5,957 bases of DNA, from the NCBI RefSeq assembly GCF_007280555.1, contig NZ_VKDB01000057.1, forward strand, positions 1-5,957, given 5' to 3'. Shown piece after piece: positions 1-4,908 of the stretch. The position numbers were made by a program, and so were the translations under genes. The notes beneath the pieces were generated by a model. It did no database searches. It was not told the origin of the DNA and saw only the letters and a list, made by a program, of their open reading frames with translations. The DNA comes from Deinococcus detaillensis. GTDB taxonomy: Bacteria > Deinococcota > Deinococci > Deinococcales > Deinococcaceae. Every line of letters begins with the position of its first letter. Positions within the stretch are counted from its first letter, which is position 1.

Positions 1-98
1 CAAGCCGTCGGCGCTGCTGTGAGCAACTAGGGTCACGGGGCGCGGCGTGAAGGCGGGCAGGTCGTCGGCGGCGCTGGTGGCAACGGTGGCCGGGTCGT
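1..98. repeat. terminal redundancy, left copy (circle junction)
   Basis: These 98 bases are identical to 5860-5957. The repeat lies inside an open reading frame that stays intact when the two copies are merged, which is expected for a circular molecule assembled with overlapping ends rather than for a biological direct repeat. Merging gives a circle of 5859 bp. Confidence 0.93.
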
Positions 99-309
99 GT
101 GAACCGAACCGGGCCGCGAAGTCCAGCAGCGCAGCGGGCGCGATTCGGTAGCCCGAGCGGCCAGGCCCAAGTCGGATTGCGGGCAAATGACCGGCCACAA
201 TTAAATTCAGTACCGTGCGAACCGAGCAGCCGAGCAAAGCAGCGGCGGCGCGGGTGGGCATAAATTGGGCGGCGGGCTGCTCTGGGTGGGCCTTCAGGGC
301 GCTTGTCAT
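1..309 (-). CDS. excisionase/MerR-type helix-turn-helix DNA-binding protein, N-terminal 103 codons (continues across the circle junction)
   Basis: The gene starts at ATG 309 and runs off the left edge; joined to the right end it encodes 117 aa. Residues 17-66 have the classic excisionase-family (HTH_17) pattern: 'MPTRAAAALLGCSVRTV' (Thr, Ala-rich helix, LLGCS turn, RTV recognition helix), then 'AGHLPAIRLG' and 'GYRIAPAALLDF', the small wing and closing helix. Such proteins bind DNA as recombination directionality factors or as small plasmid regulators. The C-terminal 50 residues are Pro/Asp/Ala rich and not recognised. An in-frame TAG at 319-321 limits the start to ATG 309 or GTG 315. The gene ends only 5 nt before the HUH-type gene at 5809, so the two probably form an operon in which this protein controls or assists the initiator. 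No integrase gene is present, which argues against an excisionase role here. Confidence 0.85.
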   Translation of the reverse strand, partial: MTSALKAHPEQPAAQFMPTRAAAALLGCSVRTVLNLIVAGHLPAIRLGPGRSGYRIAPAALLDFAARFGSHDPATVATSAADDLPAFTPRPVTLVAHSSADGL

Positions 310-321
310 ATCCACAGTCTA
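310..321 (-). promoter_or_regulatory. candidate leaderless -10 box for the HTH-HUH operon
   Basis: On the minus strand TAGACT (316-321) fits TANNNT and lies 6 nt before ATG 309, the arrangement of leaderless genes in Deinococcus. A G-rich GTGGAT touches the ATG but is too close to act as a normal ribosome site. I see no good -35 box at 16-18 bp. The upstream sequence to 470 also has an A/T-rich TAAATA segment near 391-396 that could be a second -10. Confidence 0.4.
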
Positions 322-366
322 TTAAGCATTTTTGGCAAACAACATAAAGCAGCGCACGCTGAACAC
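322..366 (-). other. possible 14-codon leader ORF ahead of the HTH gene, with a strong RBS-like site
   Basis: The minus strand carries AAGAAGGAG (380-388), the best Shine-Dalgarno-like sequence in the window. The first start codon after it is GTG at 366, a long 13-nt gap away. That frame gives 14 codons and ends with TAA at 322-324, 12 nt before the ATG of the HTH gene. It could be a short upstream ORF, a remnant of a longer gene, or chance. The rest of 310-470 shows no convincing gene or terminator. Confidence 0.2.
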
Positions 367-470
367 GGTTTGGGGATTTCTCCTTCTTGGTATTTATGCG
401 TTGCACGTAATCAAACTGACCTTGAAACTCACCTGTGATTAAAGGGAGTATGAAGGCTGTTGGGCCGGGT

Positions 471-1517
471 TTAGCTGCTGGGCCTCAACCGGGCAGCCAG
501 CACCGCGCCGGGTGACTTCCAGGGCGCACCTTCCAGCAGATCAGCGGCCAGCCGGTCAAATTGGGCAGCAAGGGCGCTCAGTCCTCCAGTGCGGCCCTCG
601 TCTTGAGCGGTCAACGCCTGCCACACCACGCCCGCCCAGTACCTACGGCGCTCCGGTTCGCACAGCGCGGCGGCAATCTGTGAAGCCAGCCGTCCAACAG
701 CGCGGGGCCGTTTCGAGCCGTGCAGATGCCAGAGGGCAGCGAGGCCGTCTAGCGCGTCTCTCAGGCCAGCAGGTGTGGGCATGTCCCTACTGGATGGTAG
801 CGGGGCGTTTTGTACGCCTGGAACAGCGGCGCGTCGTTTTGCAGTGGCGTAGAGCATTTCCGGTTCAGCACTGGAAGAGAGTAGTAGGGACATTTCCGCA
901 GCAGCGCCGGTTTTGCCGATCACGTCCGCCTCAAAGTCTGGTCTCCAGTTGTGCTGCCACTCCTCCGCCGTGACTCTCGGCGGGTCGGCGCGGGTATCTG
1001 TTCGCACGGCCCACAGCGAACCGTCCCACAGATTGCGAAGGCCCACGCGCTGAGCATGGCCGCCCTGGTCGATCAGGCCCGCCCGCTCTAAGCCAGCAGC
1101 GAGGCGGCGCAGGTGACGCGGCGTGAAGCCCAGCACCCCGGCCACCGTCACGGCGGGCAGGTGGAAGGTGATCTGAGAGGGCAGCGCGGTATGGCCCCGC
1201 TCACGGCCCAAGTCGAGCGCCAGACGGTGCAAGAAATTCCACAGCACCGCTTCACCCACTTTGAGCGGGCGGCCAGACCTTACGGTGTCGGCGTTGGGGT
1301 AGGTGGCCAGCACTCGCGGCGCGGCGGGCGGGGCCGTGCGGTTCATAGAAACGCCCAGGCGGGGCAACGCGGCGGCGCGGGCGGCATTGTCGGCGCGGGT
1401 CTGCTGCTGCCAGCGGGTGATGCTTGCAGGCGCGGCGGGCGCAGTGTTGGTGGTGGTGGTTTGGATGACTGCGACGCGGGCGCGGTCAAGTACGGCGGTC
1501 AGTGAGAGAGATAGCAA
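471..1517 (-). CDS. plasmid protein with winged-helix-like domain, possible replication or copy-control protein
   Basis: About 348 aa from TTG 1517; the frame stays open to TTG 1547 (358 aa; residues below use that longer form). I prefer 1517 because AAAAGGGG (1527-1534) lies 9 nt upstream. An Ala/Thr-rich N-terminus is followed at about 92-185 by a winged-helix-like segment: a long helix ('VGEAVLWNFLHRLALDLG'), a HTH ('VTVAGVLGFTPRHLRRLA'), 'LERAGLID', then a wing with 'LWDGSLWAVRTD'. The helix-plus-wing order is typical of plasmid Rep and regulator proteins that read iterons or operators. The C-terminal half (260-345) is helical and unrecognised. The upstream spacer holds three perfect inverted repeats, possible binding sites for this protein. 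It could be a second initiator, a copy-control factor or a plain regulator; I cannot name the family. An alternative ATG lies at 1346, just before the winged-helix region. Confidence 0.72.
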   Translation of the reverse strand: MLSLSLTAVLDRARVAVIQTTTTNTAPAAPASITRWQQQTRADNAARAAALPRLGVSMNRTAPPAAPRVLATYPNADTVRSGRPLKVGEAVLWNFLHRLALDLGRERGHTALPSQITFHLPAVTVAGVLGFTPRHLRRLAAGLERAGLIDQGGHAQRVGLRNLWDGSLWAVRTDTRADPPRVTAEEWQHNWRPDFEADVIGKTGAAAEMSLLLSSSAEPEMLYATAKRRAAVPGVQNAPLPSSRDMPTPAGLRDALDGLAALWHLHGSKRPRAVGRLASQIAAALCEPERRRYWAGVVWQALTAQDEGRTGGLSALAAQFDRLAADLLEGAPWKSPGAVLAARLRPSS

Positions 1518-1541
1518 GGCTGAATACCCCTTTTCACCCGT

Positions 1542-1564
1542 CCACAAGTGGTTTATGCTTGTGG
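1542..1564. repeat. inverted repeat CCACAAG-9-CTTGTGG
   Basis: This is a perfect 7-bp inverted repeat with a 9-bp A/T-rich centre just upstream of the winged-helix gene. Half-site centres are about 16 bp apart, which suits a dimeric DNA-binding protein. It overlaps the alternative TTG start at 1547, so protein binding here would block transcription or translation of that form. Confidence 0.5.
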
Positions 1565-1566
1565 TT

Positions 1567-1581
1567 CAGGGTCACACCCTG
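1567..1581. repeat. short palindrome CAGGGT-CAC-ACCCTG
   Basis: A perfect 6-bp inverted repeat with a 3-bp centre, 2 bp from the preceding dyad. It could be an operator or part of an initiator-binding region. No matching half-sites were seen elsewhere in the window. Confidence 0.4.
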
Positions 1582-1587
1582 GCCGAT

Positions 1588-1625
1588 AAACGCCGCCCGT
1601 ATCCCGCAAAAGATAGGCGGCGTTT
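1588..1625 (-). terminator. 10-bp perfect inverted repeat, possible terminator of the 2105->1686 gene
   Basis: AAACGCCGCC (1588-1597) pairs perfectly with GGCGGCGTTT (1616-1625) around an 18-nt loop. On the minus strand it lies 60 nt after the stop of the 139-aa gene and ends in TTTAT, so it could end that transcript before the winged-helix gene. The loop is large and the T-run short. An operator or origin element is an equally fair reading, given the two dyads beside it. Confidence 0.4.
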
Positions 1626-1685
1626 GCTTTGCCTAGTGTTGATCTCAGATTACAACCTTTGAGCAGGGGAAGCGGCGCAGCGCAA

Positions 1686-2105
1686 TCAATCAACCGAGCG
1701 CAGCACGTCTAGGCGCAGTAACACATCAATCATCTTTTGATTGAGCGTGCGGGCTTCTCCATCGGCGGTGGTCAGTCGCCACAACTTCCCAATGCGTTCA
1801 AGGTTTCCACCGTCCTTAAGCTGTTGAACGATCAGTCCATGATGTGCGGCCTTCTCGCTCGGTATACCTGAGCCCAATTCAAGGCGTATTGGCGTAGGCG
1901 AGTGCTCATGCTCAGTGCTGGTGGCTACAAGGTGGGCGGCGGCGAAGATGGCCCCACGCTCGGCAGCGCTTAAGCCAGCAGCCCACCTAACGGCGGCTGT
2001 ATGGCTGCGTATCCTCATGGTCTGGGTCGTCTCGCCCTCTCGCAGCGGCGTCACTCCCAGATTCTCAGGCTTAGGTCTGAGGTTGGCGTAAATTGACTTT
2101 GGCAC
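1686..2105 (-). CDS. 139-aa protein of unknown function with possible ribbon-helix-helix segment
   Basis: The start is GTG 2105. An in-frame TGA at 2109-2111 lies just upstream, so this is the most upstream start possible, and a leaderless promoter points to it. I do not recognise the family. Residues 27-62 could be ribbon-helix-helix: a short strand ('TQTMRIRSH'), helix ('TAAVRWAAGL'), turn, second helix ('SAAERGAIFAAAHLVA'). The motif with 'AAERGAI' resembles the CopG/Arc type by eye only. The C-terminal half is mixed charged and ends in a helix ('NQKMIDVLLRLDVLRSV'). Its own promoter is overlapped by direct repeats 22 bp apart, which would fit autoregulation by an RHH-like dimer. It is transcribed in the same direction as the winged-helix gene downstream and divergently from the ankyrin gene. 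A small copy-control or regulatory role is inference. Confidence 0.7.
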   Translation of the reverse strand: MPKSIYANLRPKPENLGVTPLREGETTQTMRIRSHTAAVRWAAGLSAAERGAIFAAAHLVATSTEHEHSPTPIRLELGSGIPSEKAAHHGLIVQQLKDGGNLERIGKLWRLTTADGEARTLNQKMIDVLLRLDVLRSVD

Positions 2106-2140
2106 GACTCAAGCTACCGCCGCGTTACACGGTGGGTCAA
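2106..2140 (-). promoter_or_regulatory. leaderless promoter TTGACC-18-TAGCTT-5-GTG
   Basis: On the minus strand TTGACC (2135-2140) and TAGCTT (2111-2116) are separated by 18 bp, and the -10 box ends 5 nt before GTG 2105. The predicted transcription start would therefore fall on or next to the start codon. No Shine-Dalgarno sequence is present, which supports a leaderless mRNA. This is the clearest promoter in the window. Confidence 0.7.
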
Positions 2141-2156
2141 ATGACGTCACACGGTG
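2127..2156. promoter_or_regulatory. operator candidate: ACACGGTG direct repeats 22 bp apart around TGACGTCA
   Basis: ACACGGTG occurs at 2127-2134 and 2149-2156, a spacing of 22 bp or about two helical turns, so both face the same side of DNA. The palindrome TGACGTCA (2142-2149) lies between and touches the second copy. The left copy abuts the -35 box at 2135-2140, so binding would be expected to repress the 2105->1686 gene. Confidence 0.5.
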
Positions 2157-2173
2157 AAACAACGGTAAAACAG

Positions 2174-2220
2174 CACTAACTATTATTAGTGTTAATCTCT
2201 CAGGAATAAAACCGTTTATA
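2174..2220 (+). promoter_or_regulatory. A/T-rich intergenic dyad and weak promoter ahead of the ankyrin gene
   Basis: CACTAA-6-TTAGTG (2174-2191) is a perfect 6-bp inverted repeat in an A/T-rich stretch. TTAATC (2192-2197) and TTTATA (2215-2220), 17 bp apart, could be a weak promoter reading rightwards. AACGGT (2161-2166) and ACCGTT (2211-2216) form a wider inverted pair around the dyad. No classical ribosome site follows. Confidence 0.3.
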
Positions 2221-2282
2221 CCTGACTATTTCTGCGGCATGAAGCCTCTCAAACGTCCATTCGAGAACGCTGATTGGATAAG

Positions 2283-2789
2283 ATGGCTAGGATGCCCGTT
2301 GACCTTGTTGAACTTGCCTCGAATGGAGACTGGCCTCTAGTACGTGAAGCCCTCCTGGGTGAATCGTACTCGGTAGGGGTCTTATCCTTAGCATTGACGC
2401 GAGCTGTCAATTATGAACATCTGGAGATGTCCCGGCTACTCATTGATACAGGTGCTGACCCAAATTTCTGCTTCGAGGACCAGATTCCTGCGCTGTTTGT
2501 CGCAGTTCAGACCTTCTCGCTTCCCATCGTAGAACTGTTATTAACGCATGGTGCAGATGTAAATCTGCGTATGCAGGGCGGTTATACACCGTTGATGATG
2601 GCCGTGGACGCTATAGCCGACTATTCCTATCAGTCGAATGGACCTCTTGATCTTGACCTTGTGCTCTTTTTGCTCGCGCAAGGAGCTGACCCAGTCCTAA
2701 GGGATGACAGGGACAAAACAGCAGCTGACGTAGCTCGAAGTTATGGGTGGGCTGAGGCTGTACAGGTTCTGGAAGCTCATATGGCTTAG
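2283..2789 (+). CDS. ankyrin-repeat protein
   Basis: About 168 aa from ATG 2283. TTG 2274 and ATG 2292 are in the same frame and no ribosome site decides between them. Residue numbers use the TTG form. After an N-terminal helix pair ('VDLVELASNGDWPLVREALL') come ankyrin units: about 38-66 ending 'RLLIDTGADPNF', about 70-102 ending 'ELLLTHGADVNL', about 104-143 beginning 'GGYTPLMMAV' and ending 'FLLAQGADP', and 144-170 beginning 'RDKTAADVAR'. The LLL-x-x-GADxN turns are diagnostic. The third unit carries an insertion of about 9 residues. Ankyrin proteins bind other proteins, and none of the catalytic domains I know is attached. The gene looks clearly less GC-rich than its neighbours, suggesting recent acquisition. 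It has no signal peptide, so it is probably cytoplasmic. It converges on the HNH gene; partnership with it is only a guess. Confidence 0.88.
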   Translation: MARMPVDLVELASNGDWPLVREALLGESYSVGVLSLALTRAVNYEHLEMSRLLIDTGADPNFCFEDQIPALFVAVQTFSLPIVELLLTHGADVNLRMQGGYTPLMMAVDAIADYSYQSNGPLDLDLVLFLLAQGADPVLRDDRDKTAADVARSYGWAEAVQVLEAHMA

Positions 2790-2825
2790 ATATTTCTTCT
2801 CACAGAAACGTGCCACCCCAACAGG

Positions 2826-2863
2826 TGTTACACCCCTCGCCGGAGCGTCTGAGAGGTGTAACA
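2826..2863. repeat. 13-bp imperfect inverted repeat between convergent genes
   Basis: TGTTACACCCCTC (2826-2838) pairs with GAGAGGTGTAACA (2851-2863) with one mismatch around a 12-nt loop. The left arm also contains the palindrome GGTGT-T-ACACC (2824-2834). It lies between the ends of the ankyrin and HNH genes, where a bidirectional terminator is expected, but no T-run follows on either strand. Either it acts as a hairpin without a U-tract or it is a protein-binding site. Confidence 0.5.
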
Positions 2864-2885
2864 AGATGGCTTAACCCTGCCCTCC

Positions 2886-3824
2886 TCAGCCTCGATAGAC
2901 CTCGTTGGTGTGGAACCTCAGCCGCTCGCTGCTGACCAGTGGGTAGCCGGGTTGCGGCGCGGCCAGCTGCTGACCTTCCAGGGCGTAGTAGTGCCGACCG
3001 TTCTCGAACTCGCTGCGGATACGCGGGCTAACAATCAACCGCCGCTCCTCGGGCTCGATGGTGATGTACCCGGAATCGTAGAGGCGATGCAGATCACTTC
3101 GGAGAAGTAAGCCGTTCTCGATGGCGTGCGGCCCGCCACGGCCATACGGCTGCACATGCGCCGCCTCGAGTACCGGCAGCGTCTTCTCCCCCGTAATAGC
3201 GCAGCGGCGGCTGTAGGCTTCGGTGACGAGGGCACGGAAGCTACGTTGACCCAGTCGGGGCCGGACGAGCTGCGGCTGACCGTAGCGGGGCGTCTCGATG
3301 GCAGCGAGGGTGGCCGGTGCTGGGTCGGTGACTTGCAAGCGCAGGCGCTCGGCGACCTGGTCATAGAGTGCGCGGCCTTCGGTGTCATCGGTGCTGTAGC
3401 CCTTGCCCGAGACGATGTTGAGTTTGAAGCTCTCAGGAATCGGAAACCACTGTTCACGTGGGAAGAAGAACGGTTCGGCCAACAGGATGCAGGTGATGCT
3501 GGGATTGGCCTCCTGGGTCGCGTGTCCCTGCTTAGAGCGGTACTTGGCGACTCGCTGCTGGACGGTCAGTAGGTCTCCAGCACCGTTGGCGACGCCGAAT
3601 GCCTTCCAAGCCAGACTCACAGGCAAGAGCAGTGTGCGCGTGAAGAAACCGCCCCCAACGATGAAGTTGTGAGGGGCATGCAGCTTGAAGAGGAACAAGT
3701 CACCCTCCCTCAGCAGCTGGAAGGAAGCTCCGCTTGGCCGCCAGAAGTTGACTTCGGCCAGGTGAGACTGAGCAGCGAGGTAACTGAACCAGTCATCATC
3801 GGTAACCCCCACGTAGAGGCGCAT
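2886..3824 (-). CDS. HNH endonuclease (HNH_2 type) with PUA/EVE-like N-terminal domain, putative type IV restriction enzyme
   Basis: A 312-aa protein from ATG 3824; an in-frame TAG at 3828-3830 rules out a longer form. Residues about 205-255 form the nuclease: 'CAITGE' (Cys208), 'LEAAHVQPYGRGG' (His223), 'ENGLLLRSDLHRLYDSGYI' (Asn237, His246). This is the HNH_2 pattern, whose paired His/Asn residues bind one divalent metal and cut DNA. Residues about 1-130 contain 'NFWRPSG', 'GDLFLFKLHAPHNFIVGGGFF' and 'LAWKAFG', the look of a PUA-superfamily fold as in EVE or SRA readers of modified bases. Reader-plus-HNH proteins are known modification-dependent restriction enzymes (for example VcaM4I, EVE-HNH), so defence against phage with modified DNA is a reasonable inference. 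No methyltransferase is nearby, which fits type IV. Its promoter lies beside a TGACAC box array. Confidence 0.87.
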   Translation of the reverse strand: MRLYVGVTDDDWFSYLAAQSHLAEVNFWRPSGASFQLLREGDLFLFKLHAPHNFIVGGGFFTRTLLLPVSLAWKAFGVANGAGDLLTVQQRVAKYRSKQGHATQEANPSITCILLAEPFFFPREQWFPIPESFKLNIVSGKGYSTDDTEGRALYDQVAERLRLQVTDPAPATLAAIETPRYGQPQLVRPRLGQRSFRALVTEAYSRRCAITGEKTLPVLEAAHVQPYGRGGPHAIENGLLLRSDLHRLYDSGYITIEPEERRLIVSPRIRSEFENGRHYYALEGQQLAAPQPGYPLVSSERLRFHTNEVYRG

Positions 3825-3860
3825 AGTCTAGGGTAGCGTGAAGGCCTGCCAAAGTGTCAA
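3825..3860 (-). promoter_or_regulatory. leaderless promoter of the HNH gene, TTGACA-19-TACCCT-5-ATG
   Basis: On the minus strand TACCCT (3830-3835) fits TANNNT and ends 5 nt before ATG 3824. A perfect TTGACA (3855-3860) lies 19 bp upstream. There is no Shine-Dalgarno sequence. The -35 hexamer is part of the first copy of the repeated TTGACAC box, so a protein binding those boxes would compete with RNA polymerase. Confidence 0.6.
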
Positions 3861-3988
3861 GTCAGAGTGTCAAGCTAGACTCTTAGACTTGAATTTGAAA
3901 GTGTCAGATAAACCGGAAAACGAGCCTAATCTGACACCTTTTAGCCGTTTTTGAAGTGTCAGGTTGAGGTATACCCCATCCTGACACT
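3853..3988. repeat. array of six TGACAC boxes with two inverted-repeat pairs (iteron- or operator-like)
   Basis: GTGTCA occurs at 3854, 3867, 3901 and 3956, and its complement TGACAC at 3932 and 3982. The first two form a 9-bp direct repeat AGTGTCAAG with a 13-bp period. The next pair gives GTGTCAGAT (3901-3909) against ATCTGACAC (3929-3937). The last pair gives AGTGTCAGG (3955-3963) against CCTGACACT (3980-3988), whose loop encloses the palindrome GGTATACC (3968-3975). The stretch is A/T-rich against its surroundings. It could be an operator array for the divergent genes, an origin with iterons, or a partition site. No ParA/ParB gene is visible. Confidence 0.7.
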
Positions 3989-4087
3989 CTGCCTGCCAGA
4001 CCTCGCGTGTATGCAGCGGGCCGAGCAGCTGCTGAACTGTCCAAGCCTCCTTGTCAAAACCTCGGAAACTCCGCTAGCGTTCCGCTC

Positions 4088-4098
4088 TAAACTGAGGC
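4088..4098 (+). promoter_or_regulatory. leaderless -10 box of the zinc-ribbon gene
   Basis: TAAACT (4088-4093) fits TANNNT and ends 5 nt before ATG 4099, the same spacing as at 2105 and 3824. A GAGG lies only 1 nt from the ATG, too close to serve as a ribosome site. No -35 box is seen at 16-19 bp, so this call rests on the -10 box and spacing. Confidence 0.45.
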
Positions 4099-4764
4099 AT
4101 GGGCCTGCGCACGCAAGGATATGAACGGATCGGGGATACCTTCACGTCGGCAGTTGAGGCAGGTGACGGGCCGCCGACAGTTCAGCAGCGAGTGAACCAG
4201 AGAACCGAGCGGCGTTATTTCGTTAGGGTGCCGGTTGAAGCGTGCTGGGCGTTACCGGTGGCGAGTTTGGCGGCCAGTGTGAAGGCGCGGCGGCGCACTG
4301 CGGGCGAGTTGGAAGCGCTTACCGATATCGTGGCGCGGGCGGCTGTGGATTGGAACCCAGAAGCAAATACATTCCGGGTCGTCTCCAGCTTGGACACTGA
4401 GTTAGAGCCGGGCTGGAACCGGGTGCAGCTCACCACAGCACCCACCGGGCGATCTGCGGCGCGGCTCTGGCTCGTCTGTCCTCGCTGTGCAGGCCGCGTG
4501 GGGGCCGTCTACGCCTCTCACTGGAATGCAGCGGGGGGCGAAGTGGACGCGCCGCTGATCGGGTGCCGGACGTGTTTGGGCTTGACCGACGGAAGCAGGC
4601 AGCAACACAAAACGTTGGCTTGGTCGTACGAGGTCATGGGCCTGAGCCGTCCCACACCGGGTAAGGCTTATCGCCCTCGCCGCGCCGCCGCGATTAGACG
4701 GGCCGTCGGCGTGTTTGACCGTCGCTGGGCTAGGGCGTTGCGGGCCGTTGGGATTGAGATTTAA
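4099..4764 (+). CDS. zinc-ribbon protein of unknown function
   Basis: A 221-aa protein starting at ATG 4099, the first possible start because TGA occupies 4093-4095. Residues 127-159 form a zinc ribbon: 'CPRC' (Cys127, Cys130), a 25-residue linker with 'GAVYA', then 'CRTC' (Cys156, Cys159) and 'LGLTDGSRQQ'. This resembles the widespread uncharacterised pattern 'W-LCP-CGRRV-LY ... CR-C-GLTY-SQ' found in hypothetical proteins of mobile elements and bacterial chromosomes. The region before it ('NRVQLTTAPTGRSAARLWLVCP') fits that family. The N-terminal 100 residues are unrecognised. The C-terminus is strongly basic ('YRPRRAAAIRRAVGVFDRRWARALRAV') and could bind nucleic acid. It is divergent from the HNH gene across the TGACAC array. 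A DNA-binding or plasmid-maintenance role is inference. Confidence 0.78.
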   Translation: MGLRTQGYERIGDTFTSAVEAGDGPPTVQQRVNQRTERRYFVRVPVEACWALPVASLAASVKARRRTAGELEALTDIVARAAVDWNPEANTFRVVSSLDTELEPGWNRVQLTTAPTGRSAARLWLVCPRCAGRVGAVYASHWNAAGGEVDAPLIGCRTCLGLTDGSRQQHKTLAWSYEVMGLSRPTPGKAYRPRRAAAIRRAVGVFDRRWARALRAVGIEI

Positions 4765-4808
4765 CCAAGGCTGGGATTTCTACAGCACCGTCCAATACAG
4801 CTAATTTA

Positions 4809-4833
4809 CCCCCCCCCTAAAGCCCCTAGCCCC
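4809..4833 (-). other. potential G-quadruplex motif
   Basis: On the minus strand this reads GGGG-CTA-GGGG-CTTTA-G9, which satisfies the G3+N1-7 rule with four or more G-tracts and short loops. The complementary strand is a C-rich i-motif candidate. It lies 44 nt after the zinc-ribbon stop codon. In a rolling-circle plasmid such a structure could form in single-stranded DNA or in the transcript. Confidence 0.5.
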
Positions 4834-4908
4834 GGTCATCTCCAAGCGTGCCGAGCGGGTCTAGGCTCAGGGGTGCCGGGCATGGCCCTCATAGCCGGGC
4901 CGGGCCTA

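Noticed and set aside
1..98. Terminal direct repeat as phage or transposon ends
   Set aside because: The repeat lies within one continuous reading frame, and merging the copies restores an intact operon. Circular assembly overlap explains it fully.
781..893. 11-bp perfect inverted repeat (781-791 and 883-893) inside the winged-helix gene
   Set aside because: In about 5.9 kb a few such 11-bp pairs are expected by chance, and the arms lie within coding sequence with a 91-nt gap.
512..1505. Long plus-strand open frames opposite the winged-helix gene
   Set aside because: They give Arg/Gly/Pro-rich, low-complexity proteins typical of antisense frames in GC-rich DNA. The minus frame shows HTH-like structure.
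2239..2340. 33-codon frame from ATG 2239 overlapping the ankyrin gene start
   Set aside because: It shows no ankyrin or other domain, no ribosome site, and runs out of frame with the clear ankyrin coding sequence.
2910..3672. Overlapping open frames opposite or inside the HNH gene
   Set aside because: They lack recognisable domains and lie over a gene with clear HNH catalytic residues.
3901..3988. CRISPR-like repeats
   Set aside because: Shared units are only 6-9 bp, occur in both orientations and at uneven spacing, which fits binding sites rather than a CRISPR array.
4011..4124. 37-codon frame starting at ATG 4011 and overlapping the zinc-ribbon gene start
   Set aside because: It has no ribosome site or -10 box at leaderless distance and overlaps a better-supported gene out of frame.
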